A DNA stretch of 64,000 bases from Aeromicrobium sp. IC_218 (GTDB taxonomy: Bacteria; Actinomycetota; Actinomycetes; Propionibacteriales; Nocardioidaceae), in assembly GCF_004336805.1 (NCBI RefSeq), contig NZ_SJXM01000002.1:186001-250000 (forward strand), read 5' to 3'. The notes under the pieces are model-generated. The model saw only the letters and a program-made list of their open reading frames with translations, had not been told where the DNA came from and did no database searches. Position numbers and translations under genes: made by a program. This document shows, piece after piece, positions 53,709-60,709 of this stretch (its first letter is position 1; each line of letters starts with the position of its first letter).

Positions 53709-54317
53709 TCAGTCGTCGTCGTGACGGTCGTGGCCGCGGTGGCGGCCCGGGCCGTCGTCGCCGTGACGCTCCCACCCGCGCTCGCGGTCCCAGCCGCGGT
53801 GGCGTCCGGGGCGGTCGTCCGTGCGGCGGTCGCGGGCGCGTTCGCGGGCATCGCGGTGGTCGCCACGGTGCTTGCCCGGGCGCGCGGCCACGTCGTCCGC
53901 GTCGTCGTCCTTGCCGACACTGGCCACCGGGATCGGTGAGGACGTCGCGCGCTCGGCCGCTCGGGCCTCCGTGCGCTCGGCCTGCTCCCGCTCGGCCCGC
54001 TCGGCCGCCGCGACCTGCTGCGCCCGCGCCTGCTGGGCAGCACGCTGCTTGGCGAGGGCGACCCGCTGCTGCGCGGTCTGGAACTGGCTGGTCAGCTGGT
54101 TGGTCTGGTTGAGCGCCGCGTCGAGCACGCCGCTGATCTGCAGGCTCAGGTCGCCGGCGGACTCGGTGTCGACGGCTCCGGACGTACCGGTGACCGGAGA
54201 CGTGTCGATGCGGCGGTCATTGCCGCTCTCGCTCGCGACGGCGACGGTCACGCCGGCGGTTCCCAGGACGGCGGCCGTGCTGAGCGCCGCCAGGCACCCT
54301 CGTGCGGTCCAGCTCAT
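53709..54317 (-). CDS. Secreted protein with His/Asp/Arg-rich C-terminus
   Basis: A 202-residue exported protein: signal peptide (LAALSTAAVLGTAGVTVAVA), a Ser/Thr/Gly stretch, a predicted coiled coil (~65-115: QTNQLTSQFQTAQQRVALAKQRAAQQARAQQ ... AERAEREQAERTEARAAE) and a final ~65 residues dominated by His, Arg and Asp (GKHRGDHRDARERARDRR ... HRGHDRHDDD). The last part could bind divalent metals; that is inference from composition. No family recognised. GAGGAGGAGC lies before the ATG. The same strand carries the TetR gene 84 nt upstream. Confidence 0.75.
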   Translation of the reverse strand: MSWTARGCLAALSTAAVLGTAGVTVAVASESGNDRRIDTSPVTGTSGAVDTESAGDLSLQISGVLDAALNQTNQLTSQFQTAQQRVALAKQRAAQQARAQQVAAAERAEREQAERTEARAAERATSSPIPVASVGKDDDADDVAARPGKHRGDHRDARERARDRRTDDRPGRHRGWDRERGWERHGDDGPGRHRGHDRHDDD

Positions 54318-54401
54318 GAAAGCTCCTCCTCGACGGGTCGGTCTCCTCCAGACCTTGCCCGTCCGTGATGAGGGCAACATGAATCCCCGGTGAGGGAGTT
54401 C

Positions 54402-55121
54402 TTATCTGTTTTCGGACGCCGCCGGGGATCCACCCCGCGTCCACCCACCGCGGCGGAGCCGCTCCGCGGCGTCCAGCAGGAGGTCCAGGGCGAACACGAA
54501 CTCAAAGTCCTCGTCGCACCCCGCGCCGACCTGGCCGAGGTCTCCCCCGGTCGCTGCCGTCGCGATGGCCAGGATGTGCGGGTAGCGCCGACCCATCTCG
54601 GCCATCGCGGCGGCCGCCGTCTCGGCGTCCGGACCGGGCGCGTCCGGGTCTGCGGGCGCATCGAAGAGCTCGGGACTGAAGCCCCAGATCCGGTTGCCCA
54701 GCGCGTGCATGAGGTGGTGGGTCAGGTCCGCGGAGCACCCGCCGGCCAGGAATCCGCCCGTGACCGCGTCCATGTGCGCCAGGACGGTCGGCGTGCGGCG
54801 GGTGCGTGACTCGATCGCCCGTCGCGCCCACGCGTGACGCTGAACGGCTGCCCGCGCCGAGAGCACGCGATGCCGCACGGCGTCCTGCCACGACACGTCC
54901 GCCGGAGGCTCGGTGAGCTCGGCGATGACCACGTCGACCATGCCGTCGAGCAGGTCGTCCTTGTTCGCGACGTGCTTGTAGAGCGCCATGGGGACCACAC
55001 CCAGCTCCTGGGCCAGGCGACGCATGCTGAGCGCGTCGATCCCGATCTCGTCCGCGAGGGTCACCGCTTCGGCCAGCACGCGATCACGGTTCAGCGGGGC
55101 CCGTCGTTCCTGCGGCGACAT
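54402..55121 (-). CDS. TetR family transcriptional regulator
   Basis: A 239-residue repressor. N-terminal HTH (~10-60): RDRVLAEAVTLADEIGIDALSMRRLAQELGVVPMALYKHVANKDDLLDGMVD; the C-terminal ligand/dimer domain is of the TetR_C type seen in tetracycline-type regulators (HLMHALGNRIWGF). GAGGAG precedes the ATG by 4 nt; an in-frame upstream start would overlap the operators. It is divergent from the DUF4386 membrane gene, with two near-identical palindromes between them, so it most likely represses both itself and that gene. Confidence 0.93.
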   Translation of the reverse strand: MSPQERRAPLNRDRVLAEAVTLADEIGIDALSMRRLAQELGVVPMALYKHVANKDDLLDGMVDVVIAELTEPPADVSWQDAVRHRVLSARAAVQRHAWARRAIESRTRRTPTVLAHMDAVTGGFLAGGCSADLTHHLMHALGNRIWGFSPELFDAPADPDAPGPDAETAAAAMAEMGRRYPHILAIATAATGGDLGQVGAGCDEDFEFVFALDLLLDAAERLRRGGWTRGGSPAASENR

Positions 55122-55141
55122 GTGACTCCTCGATCCTTGAC

Positions 55142-55209
55142 AGGTGGACACCGTACACCTACCGTTCGGAACCAAAGGTGTACGTCGTACACCTCCTGTT
55201 CGGAGGCCC
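55142..55209. promoter_or_regulatory. Duplicated TetR-type operator (two 34-bp units)
   Basis: AGGTGTACGTCGTACACCT (55176-55194) is a perfect 19-bp palindrome. A copy with changes in its left arm, AGGTGGACACCGTACACCT (55142-55160), lies exactly 34 bp upstream. Each is followed by a related GTTCGGA block (55164-55170, 55198-55204), so the whole 34-bp unit is tandemly duplicated (about 25 of 34 positions alike). It fills the space between the divergent TetR and DUF4386 starts. Confidence 0.8.
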
Positions 55210-55210
55210 C

Positions 55211-55894
55211 ATGACCACGCTGAACCTCCGCTCGGACCACGCCGCCCGCACGCGTGCGGGCACCCGGCTGGCCGGCGCCCTGTACCTGCTGACGTTCCTC
55301 ACCTCGGTCCCGACACTCGCGCTCTACGCGCCGCTGCGCGAGCACGACTTCCTGGCCCGCACCGACGGGACGGGCGGTCCGACGACGGGCGCCGCGCTCG
55401 AGGTGGCTTTGGCGGTCTGCTGCGTCGGGACCGCGGTGGTGCTGGTCCCCCTGATCCGTCGCCACGGGGAGACACTCGCCGTGGGATACCTGGCCGCCCG
55501 CGTCGTCGAAGGCGCGCTGATCCTGGTCGGCGTCGGCGCCGTCCTCACCGTGCTCACCCTCCGCGACCGGGGATTCGCCGACGCCGATGCCACGGCCGCT
55601 GCGCTGGTCGGGCTCTACGACGCGACCTTCCTGCTCGGCCAGAGCGTCATGCCCGCCCTGTGTGCGCTGACCCTCGGGACCGTCCTGTACCGCGCTCGCC
55701 TCGTGCCGCGGATCATCCCGGCGATCGGACTGGTCGGCGCTCCCCTGCTGCTTGCGTCGGACCTCGCGCAGCTGACCGGCCTGTACGAGATGCGCAGCCC
55801 GCTCGCCGGGCTCGGGGCGCTGCCGATCGCCGCCTGGGAGCTCTCGCTCGGCGTCTGGCTCATCGCCCGCGGCTTCTACAGTCCGCGCACTTGA
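55211..55894 (+). CDS. DUF4386-family membrane protein
   Basis: A 227-residue polytopic membrane protein, about six helices (GTRLAGALYLLTFLTSVPTLALY; VALAVCCVGTAVVLVPLI; VEGALILVGVGAVLTVLTL; IIPAIGLVGAPLLLASDLAQL; ALPIAAWELSLGVWLIARGF). This matches the uncharacterised DUF4386 family, often found beside TetR genes. Function unknown. I chose ATG 55211 with GGAGG 4 nt upstream; the longer frame from 55178 runs through the operator and adds a poor peptide. Expected to be the main target of the divergent TetR. Confidence 0.85.
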   Translation: MTTLNLRSDHAARTRAGTRLAGALYLLTFLTSVPTLALYAPLREHDFLARTDGTGGPTTGAALEVALAVCCVGTAVVLVPLIRRHGETLAVGYLAARVVEGALILVGVGAVLTVLTLRDRGFADADATAAALVGLYDATFLLGQSVMPALCALTLGTVLYRARLVPRIIPAIGLVGAPLLLASDLAQLTGLYEMRSPLAGLGALPIAAWELSLGVWLIARGFYSPRT

Positions 55895-55952
55895 TTGCTT
55901 TCGGTTTGATGAACTGGCACCGCCGGAACAGCTAGTCCTCGAAGATGAGGAT

Positions 55953-56837
55953 GTGGACAGTCAGCGGGAGCTTCAACTTCGACGCGAAATCATGCAGCAC
56001 CTCACGGATGCCACCACGGAGAAGGGCACTCTCACTCGCGAGCAGCTGTTGAGCTTTCCAGTCGCGGATTCGGTATGGAAGCTTCTGGATCATTCTCGTG
56101 GAATCCGAAATCCCCGCGAACTCGCCGCGACTCTGACCGTGATGTCCTCCCCAACAGGTCCGTACCGGGACGAGGACCTTCAGGGGGGCTTGCTCAAGTA
56201 CGAGTACCGAGCGGGAAGTGTGAACGGCGATAACACCAAGCTCCGTCGCGCCTACGAGCTAGGGATGCCGCTCATCTTGCTGAAAAAGATCGAGCCTTCC
56301 GTGTACGTACCAATTCACCCCGTGTACGTCGTCGCGGACGTCCAGGACGCGCGTTACTTCCTCCTCGCGCTTGACGAGGGCATACGCCTACTGTCGGATC
56401 CGCTCAATCCTTCCGAGGACGAGCGCCGGTACGTGGAGCGGATCACCCGTGAACGTCTCCACCAGCCGGAGTTCCGAGGCCGGGTGCTCCGCGCGTACGA
56501 AACTCGATGTGCCGTTTGCGTACTTCGTCACGGGCGACTTCTAGACGCGGCGCACATCGTGGCTGATCACGAGGTGACGGGGACTCCGATTACGGCGAAC
56601 GGACTGGCGCTCTGCAAGCTGCACCATGCTGCCTACGACAGCGACCTGCTGGGCATCTCCCCTGATTACCAGGTGCATATCAACAGCGCCCTCCTCGAAG
56701 AAACCGATGGACCCATGCTGCGACATGGACTTCAAGAAATGGATGGCCGCGAGCTACACGTACCGCATCGCGCCAGCGAGAAGCCCGATCGTGACCGGCT
56801 GGGCTACCGCTTCCAAAAGTTCCTCGCCTCAGCTTAA
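55953..56837 (+). CDS. HNH endonuclease, putative restriction-type, in lower-GC DNA
   Basis: A 294-residue protein. The C-terminal HNH_2-like nuclease has CAVCVLRHGRLLDAAHIVADHEVTG, then TANGLALCKLHHAAYDSDLLGI (H...N...H). The preceding domain (LQGGLLKYEYRAGSVN, DNTKLRRAYELGMPLILLKKIEPSVYVPIHPVYVV) resembles the N-terminal half of a widespread class of HNH restriction-like proteins that I think use a PUA/SRA-type DNA-reading fold; this link is inference. Base and codon use are visibly more AT-rich than every neighbour (GAA, CTT, ACT, GAT frequent), so it was probably acquired. GTG start with GAGGAT just upstream. No methyltransferase gene is adjacent. Confidence 0.82.
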   Translation: MDSQRELQLRREIMQHLTDATTEKGTLTREQLLSFPVADSVWKLLDHSRGIRNPRELAATLTVMSSPTGPYRDEDLQGGLLKYEYRAGSVNGDNTKLRRAYELGMPLILLKKIEPSVYVPIHPVYVVADVQDARYFLLALDEGIRLLSDPLNPSEDERRYVERITRERLHQPEFRGRVLRAYETRCAVCVLRHGRLLDAAHIVADHEVTGTPITANGLALCKLHHAAYDSDLLGISPDYQVHINSALLEETDGPMLRHGLQEMDGRELHVPHRASEKPDRDRLGYRFQKFLASA

Positions 56838-56843
56838 GAACGC

Positions 56844-56882
56844 CGAGAGCCCGGCTCCCCCATCGGGGGAACCGGGCTCTCG
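56844..56882. terminator. Bidirectional terminator between HNH and nrdJ genes
   Basis: A 17-bp stem with one mismatch (56844-56860 with 56866-56882) lies 6 nt past the HNH stop and 11 nt past the convergent nrdJ stop. Confidence 0.8.
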
Positions 56883-56893
56883 CGTGCTTCAGG

Positions 56894-59779
56894 TCAGCTG
56901 CAGCCGCTGGTCGAGCCGCAGCCCTCGCAGACGTGGCACGAGCCGGCCGGACGCATCTTGGTGCCGCAGGTCATGCACAGCGGGCTGTCGACCGCCGAGC
57001 CGGTGATGACCTCGAGCAGCTCCGCGGACGTGTGGGCCTGCGCCGGGGCGGCCTTGGCCGTCTCGGCGACGACCTCGGCCGGGGTCTCCGGAGCCGGAGC
57101 CGACGCCGTGGCCTCGACCGGAGCACCCTTCTCGGTCGGCGCGGACTCGACGAGCTCGGCGGCCGTCGTGCCGTTGCTGACCGGCTGGTGCGAGCCGGTG
57201 TCCAGGTAGCGCTGACGCTCCGCGGCCGAGTGGATGCCCAGGGCCGAGCGGGTGTCGAAGTCCAGGTAGTCCAGCGCCAGGCGGCGGAAGACGTAGTCCA
57301 TGATCGACTGCGCCATGCGGATGTCCGAGTCGTCGGTCAGACCGGCCGGCTCGAACTTCAGGTTCGTGAACTTCTGGACGTAGGTCTCCAGCGGCACGCC
57401 GTACTGCAGGCCGATCGAGACGGCGATCGAGAAGGCGTCCATCACGCCGGCCAGGGTCGAGCCCTGCTTGCCCAGCTTGAGGAAGAGCTCGCCGAGCTCA
57501 CCGTTCTCGTGCGCGCCGGAGGTCATGTAGCCCTCGGCACCGCCGACCGAGAAGGACGTCGTGATCGACGTGCGCGACTTCGGCAGACGACGACGGATCG
57601 GCTTCTCGACGACGACCGTCTTGACCTCGGTCTTCTCCGCCGGCTCCTCGGCCTTCTTGGCCTTGGCGTCGCTCAGCGGCTGGCCGACCTTGCAGTTGTC
57701 GCGGTAGACCGCGAGCGCCTTGAGGCCGAGCTTCCAGCCCTGGAAGTAGACGTCGGCGATCTCGTCGACCGTCGAGGTCTCGGGCATGTTGACCGTCTTG
57801 GAGATGGCGCCCGACAGGAACGGCTGCGCCGCGGCCATCATGCGGACGTGGCCCATCGGCTTGATGGCGCGCTCGCCGACCGCGCAGTCGAAGACCTCGT
57901 AGTGCTCGGTCTTCAGGCCGGGCGCGTCGATGACGTGGCCGTGCTCGGAGATGTACTCGACGATCGCCTCGATCGTCTCGTTGGTGTAGCCGAGCTTCTT
58001 CAGCGCCGCCGGGACGGTCTGGTTGACGACCTGCATGGAGCCGCCGCCGACCAGCTTCTTGAACTTGACCAGCGAGAAGTCCGGCTCGATGCCGGTCGTG
58101 TCGCAGTCCATCATGAAGCCGATGGTGCCGGTCGGCGCGAGCACCGACGCCTGGCTGTTGCGCCAGCCGGCCTTCTCGCCGATCTTCAGGTTCTCGGCCC
58201 ACTGCTTGGTGGCCTCGCGGTGCACGGCGATGTCCATCGCGTGCATCGTGCGGACGTCGTCGTTGGCCGCGAGGTGCTTGCGCATGACGCGGGTGTGGCC
58301 GTCCTTGTTCTGGGCGTAGCCGTCGTAGGCACCCACGACGCCGGCCAGCTCGGCCGAGCGGCGGTAGGACGTGCCGGTCATCAGCGACGTGATCGACGCG
58401 GCCAGCGCGCGGCCGCCGTCGGAGTCGTACGCCAGGCCCGAGGCCATGAGCAGCGCGCCGAGGTTGGCGTAGCCGATGCCCAGCTGACGGAAGGCACGCG
58501 TGGTGTCGCCGATCGCCTCGGTCGGGAAGTCGGCGAAGCAGATCGAGATGTCCATCGCGGTGATGATCATCTCGACGCTCTTGACGAAGCGCTGGACGGC
58601 GAAGCTGCCGTCGGCCTCGAGGAACTTCATGAGGTTCAGGCTGGCCAGGTTGCAGCTGGAGTTGTCCAGGTGCATGTACTCCGAGCACGGGTTGGACGCG
58701 GTGATGCGGCCGGCCTCGGGCGTGGTGTGCCAGTCGTTGATCGTCGAGTCGTACTGGATGCCGGGGTCGGCGCAGGCCCACGCGGCCTTGGCGATCTTGC
58801 CCCACAGGTCGCGGGCGTCGATGCTCTCGATGACCTCGCCGTTGGTGCGGGCGCGCAGACCGAAGTCGGTGCCCTCCTCGACGGCGCGCATGAACTCGTC
58901 GTTGACGCGGACCGAGTTGTTGGCGTTCTGGTACTGGACGCTGGTGATGTCGGAGCCACCGAGGTCCATGTCGAAGCCGGCGTCGCGCAGGACGCGGATC
59001 TTCTCCTCCTCACGCTCCTTGGTCTCGACGAACTCCTCGATGTCGGGGTGGTCGACGTCCAGGACGACCATCTTGGCCGCACGACGCGTGGCGCCGCCGG
59101 ACTTGATCGTGCCGGCCGACGCGTCCGCACCGCGCATGAAGGAGACCGGGCCCGACGCGGTGCCGCCCGAGGAGCGGAGCAGCTCCTTGGACGAGCGGAT
59201 GCGCGAGAGGTTGAGGCCGGCACCGGAGCCGCCCTTGAAGATCAGGCCCTCCTCGCGGTACCAGTTGAGGATCGAGTCCATCGAGTCGTCGACGGCCAGG
59301 ATGAAGCAGGCGCTGACCTGCTGCGGGCTCGAGGTGCCCACGTTGAACCACACCGGGCTGTTGAAGCTGAAGACCTGGTGCAGGAGCATGTGCGTCAGCT
59401 CGTGCTCGAAGACCTCGGCGTCCTCGTCGGAGGCGAAGTAGCCGTGGTCCTTGCCGGCCTTGACGTACGTCAGCACGACGCGGTCGAGCAGCTGCTTGAG
59501 GCTGGACTCACGCTCGGCCGAGCCCACCGCGCCGCGGAAGTACTTGGTGGTGACGATCGTCGAGGCGTTCAGGCTCCAGAAGTCGGGGAACTCCACGCCA
59601 CGCTGCTCGAAGACGTTCTCGCCGGTCTTCCAGTTGGTCTGGACGACGTCGCGACGCTCCCACGTGACGGCGTCGTACGGGTGCACGCCCTCGGTGGTGT
59701 AGACGCGCTCGATGGTCAGGCCCTTGGCCTTCCCCTTGGCGCGGCGGGGGCCGGTCTGGCCGCTGACGGTCTCCGTCAT
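56894..59779 (-). CDS. nrdJ: Vitamin B12-dependent (class II) ribonucleotide reductase
   Basis: A 961-residue adenosylcobalamin-dependent reductase that makes deoxynucleotides with or without oxygen. N-terminal VWFNVG, SGAGLNLSRIRSSKE, NPCSEYMHLDNSSCNLASLNL (near 365), the FDCA region, and the radical-site and finger-loop segments are present; the C-terminal CMTCGTKMRPAGSCHVCEGCG zinc/thiol tail typical of actinobacterial NrdJ is intact. ATG 59779 has GAGGAG upstream. It follows nrdR by 84 nt on the same strand, as in Streptomyces. I saw no cobalamin riboswitch in the gap. Confidence 0.97.
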   Translation of the reverse strand: MTETVSGQTGPRRAKGKAKGLTIERVYTTEGVHPYDAVTWERRDVVQTNWKTGENVFEQRGVEFPDFWSLNASTIVTTKYFRGAVGSAERESSLKQLLDRVVLTYVKAGKDHGYFASDEDAEVFEHELTHMLLHQVFSFNSPVWFNVGTSSPQQVSACFILAVDDSMDSILNWYREEGLIFKGGSGAGLNLSRIRSSKELLRSSGGTASGPVSFMRGADASAGTIKSGGATRRAAKMVVLDVDHPDIEEFVETKEREEEKIRVLRDAGFDMDLGGSDITSVQYQNANNSVRVNDEFMRAVEEGTDFGLRARTNGEVIESIDARDLWGKIAKAAWACADPGIQYDSTINDWHTTPEAGRITASNPCSEYMHLDNSSCNLASLNLMKFLEADGSFAVQRFVKSVEMIITAMDISICFADFPTEAIGDTTRAFRQLGIGYANLGALLMASGLAYDSDGGRALAASITSLMTGTSYRRSAELAGVVGAYDGYAQNKDGHTRVMRKHLAANDDVRTMHAMDIAVHREATKQWAENLKIGEKAGWRNSQASVLAPTGTIGFMMDCDTTGIEPDFSLVKFKKLVGGGSMQVVNQTVPAALKKLGYTNETIEAIVEYISEHGHVIDAPGLKTEHYEVFDCAVGERAIKPMGHVRMMAAAQPFLSGAISKTVNMPETSTVDEIADVYFQGWKLGLKALAVYRDNCKVGQPLSDAKAKKAEEPAEKTEVKTVVVEKPIRRRLPKSRTSITTSFSVGGAEGYMTSGAHENGELGELFLKLGKQGSTLAGVMDAFSIAVSIGLQYGVPLETYVQKFTNLKFEPAGLTDDSDIRMAQSIMDYVFRRLALDYLDFDTRSALGIHSAAERQRYLDTGSHQPVSNGTTAAELVESAPTEKGAPVEATASAPAPETPAEVVAETAKAAPAQAHTSAELLEVITGSAVDSPLCMTCGTKMRPAGSCHVCEGCGSTSGCS

Positions 59780-59863
59780 GGAGTGCTCCTCGTGTGCTGC
59801 GGTGCGGTGGATGGGGGTGGTGCTGGGTGGTTCGTGGCCCGTCAGGTTCAACAACCCCGACGG

Positions 59864-60358
59864 TCAGGGGATTTCGTGCTGGACCCGTTCGGTCTCGGCC
59901 AGCTCGCCGTCGGCGGAGGCGGCCATGAGCGTCGCGATCTCGGCGGCGAAGTCGTCGGCGGAGTCGAACGCCTTGTACACGCTGGCGAAGCGCAGGTACG
60001 CGACCTCGTCGAGCGCCTTGAGCGGCTCGAGGACGGCCAGGCCGACCTCGTGGGCGGGGACCTCGGCGCAGCCGGAGGCGCGCAGGGTCTTCTCGACCTG
60101 CTGCCCCAGACGGGCCAGGTCGTCGGTGGAGACCGGACGGCCCTTGCAGGCCTTCGCGACGCCGGCGACCGCCTTCTCGCGGACGAACGGCTCGGTCGCG
60201 CCCGAGCGCTTCACGACCATCAGCTGCATCTGCTCGATCGTGGTGAACCGCTTCTCGCACCGCGCGCACGTGCGGCGGCGGCGGATCGAGGCACCCTCGT
60301 CGGCGATGCGGCTGTCGAGCACCTTGGTGTCGTCGTGCTGGCAGAACGGGCAGTGCAC
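59864..60358 (-). CDS. nrdR: Transcriptional repressor NrdR
   Basis: A 164-residue zinc-ATP-cone repressor of ribonucleotide reductase genes. Zinc ribbon [11 protein letters not shown] ... [10 protein letters not shown] at the N-terminus, then the ATP-cone ([59 protein letters not shown]). GTG start at 60358. It heads the nrdR-nrdJ operon, and two NrdR-type boxes lie 98-137 nt upstream, so it is expected to repress itself and nrdJ when dATP/ATP-bound. Confidence 0.97.
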   Translation of the reverse strand: MHCPFCQHDDTKVLDSRIADEGASIRRRRTCARCEKRFTTIEQMQLMVVKRSGATEPFVREKAVAGVAKACKGRPVSTDDLARLGQQVEKTLRASGCAEVPAHEVGLAVLEPLKALDEVAYLRFASVYKAFDSADDFAAEIATLMAASADGELAETERVQHEIP

Positions 60359-60385
60359 GAGCGGGCTCCTTCGGTGTCGTCGCGA

Positions 60386-60470
60386 TGTGGATGAAGCTGT
60401 GCGTCCCGCTGTGGAACACGGCGCTTCCTGTGGGTGGGACCGCCACTTCTGTGGAACTAGATGTGGAGAA
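60386..60470 (-). promoter_or_regulatory. Cluster of DnaA-box-like motifs upstream of nrdR
   Basis: Reading the minus strand, TTCTCCACA (60462-60470) matches TTnTCCACA, TCATCCACA (60386-60394) has one change, and TGTTCCACA (60410-60418), AGTTCCACA (60450-60458) and CCACCCACA (60429-60437) are weaker. Five such sites within 85 bp is unusual; DnaA control of nrd promoters is known in E. coli. Weak sites may be chance. Confidence 0.4.
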
Positions 60471-60499
60471 CTACACCCGTGTAACTACTAGATGTAGGG
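60453..60499 (-). promoter_or_regulatory. Two NrdR-type boxes, 31 bp apart
   Basis: The 9-mer ACATCTAGT (minus strand) occurs at 60456-60464 and again at 60487-60495, a spacing of 31 bp or three helical turns, as reported for paired NrdR boxes. Each sits in a 16-bp half-palindromic context (CCACATCTAGTTCCAC; CTACATCTAGTAGTT). They lie just upstream of nrdR, presumably over its promoter. Confidence 0.8.
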
Positions 60500-60709
60500 G
60501 AACCGTACGCCCTCGTCCCGGCTCGTGCAAGCACCTTCGCAGGGCCCACCGACAGACCTCTCCGACACCGCTCGGACGCGCCCGGAATCCCGGGCCGGAC
60601 GCCCCCGGAGCGTGCCTGGCGACACACCGCGCGGCGGCGATCCGTCCGACCGCCAGCGCGACGGACCGGGCTCGCTTACTGTGTGCTGGTGCCGAGGGAG
60701 GGGACGCGC

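Larger units (their letters stand above)
60359..60709. other. Divergent regulatory region of nrdR-nrdJ and a GGDEF-EAL gene
   Basis: A 351-nt gap with no supported gene. The nrdR half is visibly richer in A/T than its surroundings and holds two NrdR-type boxes and five TGTGG motifs. The right half (60500-60709) shows only TACTGT (60678-60683), a possible -10 for the GGDEF-EAL gene, giving a short leader with a strong GAGGGAGG site. Confidence 0.6.

Noticed and set aside
59780-59863. Cobalamin riboswitch between nrdR and nrdJ
   Set aside because: Only 84 nt, with no B12-box-like motif or room for the fold; none seen upstream of nrdR either.
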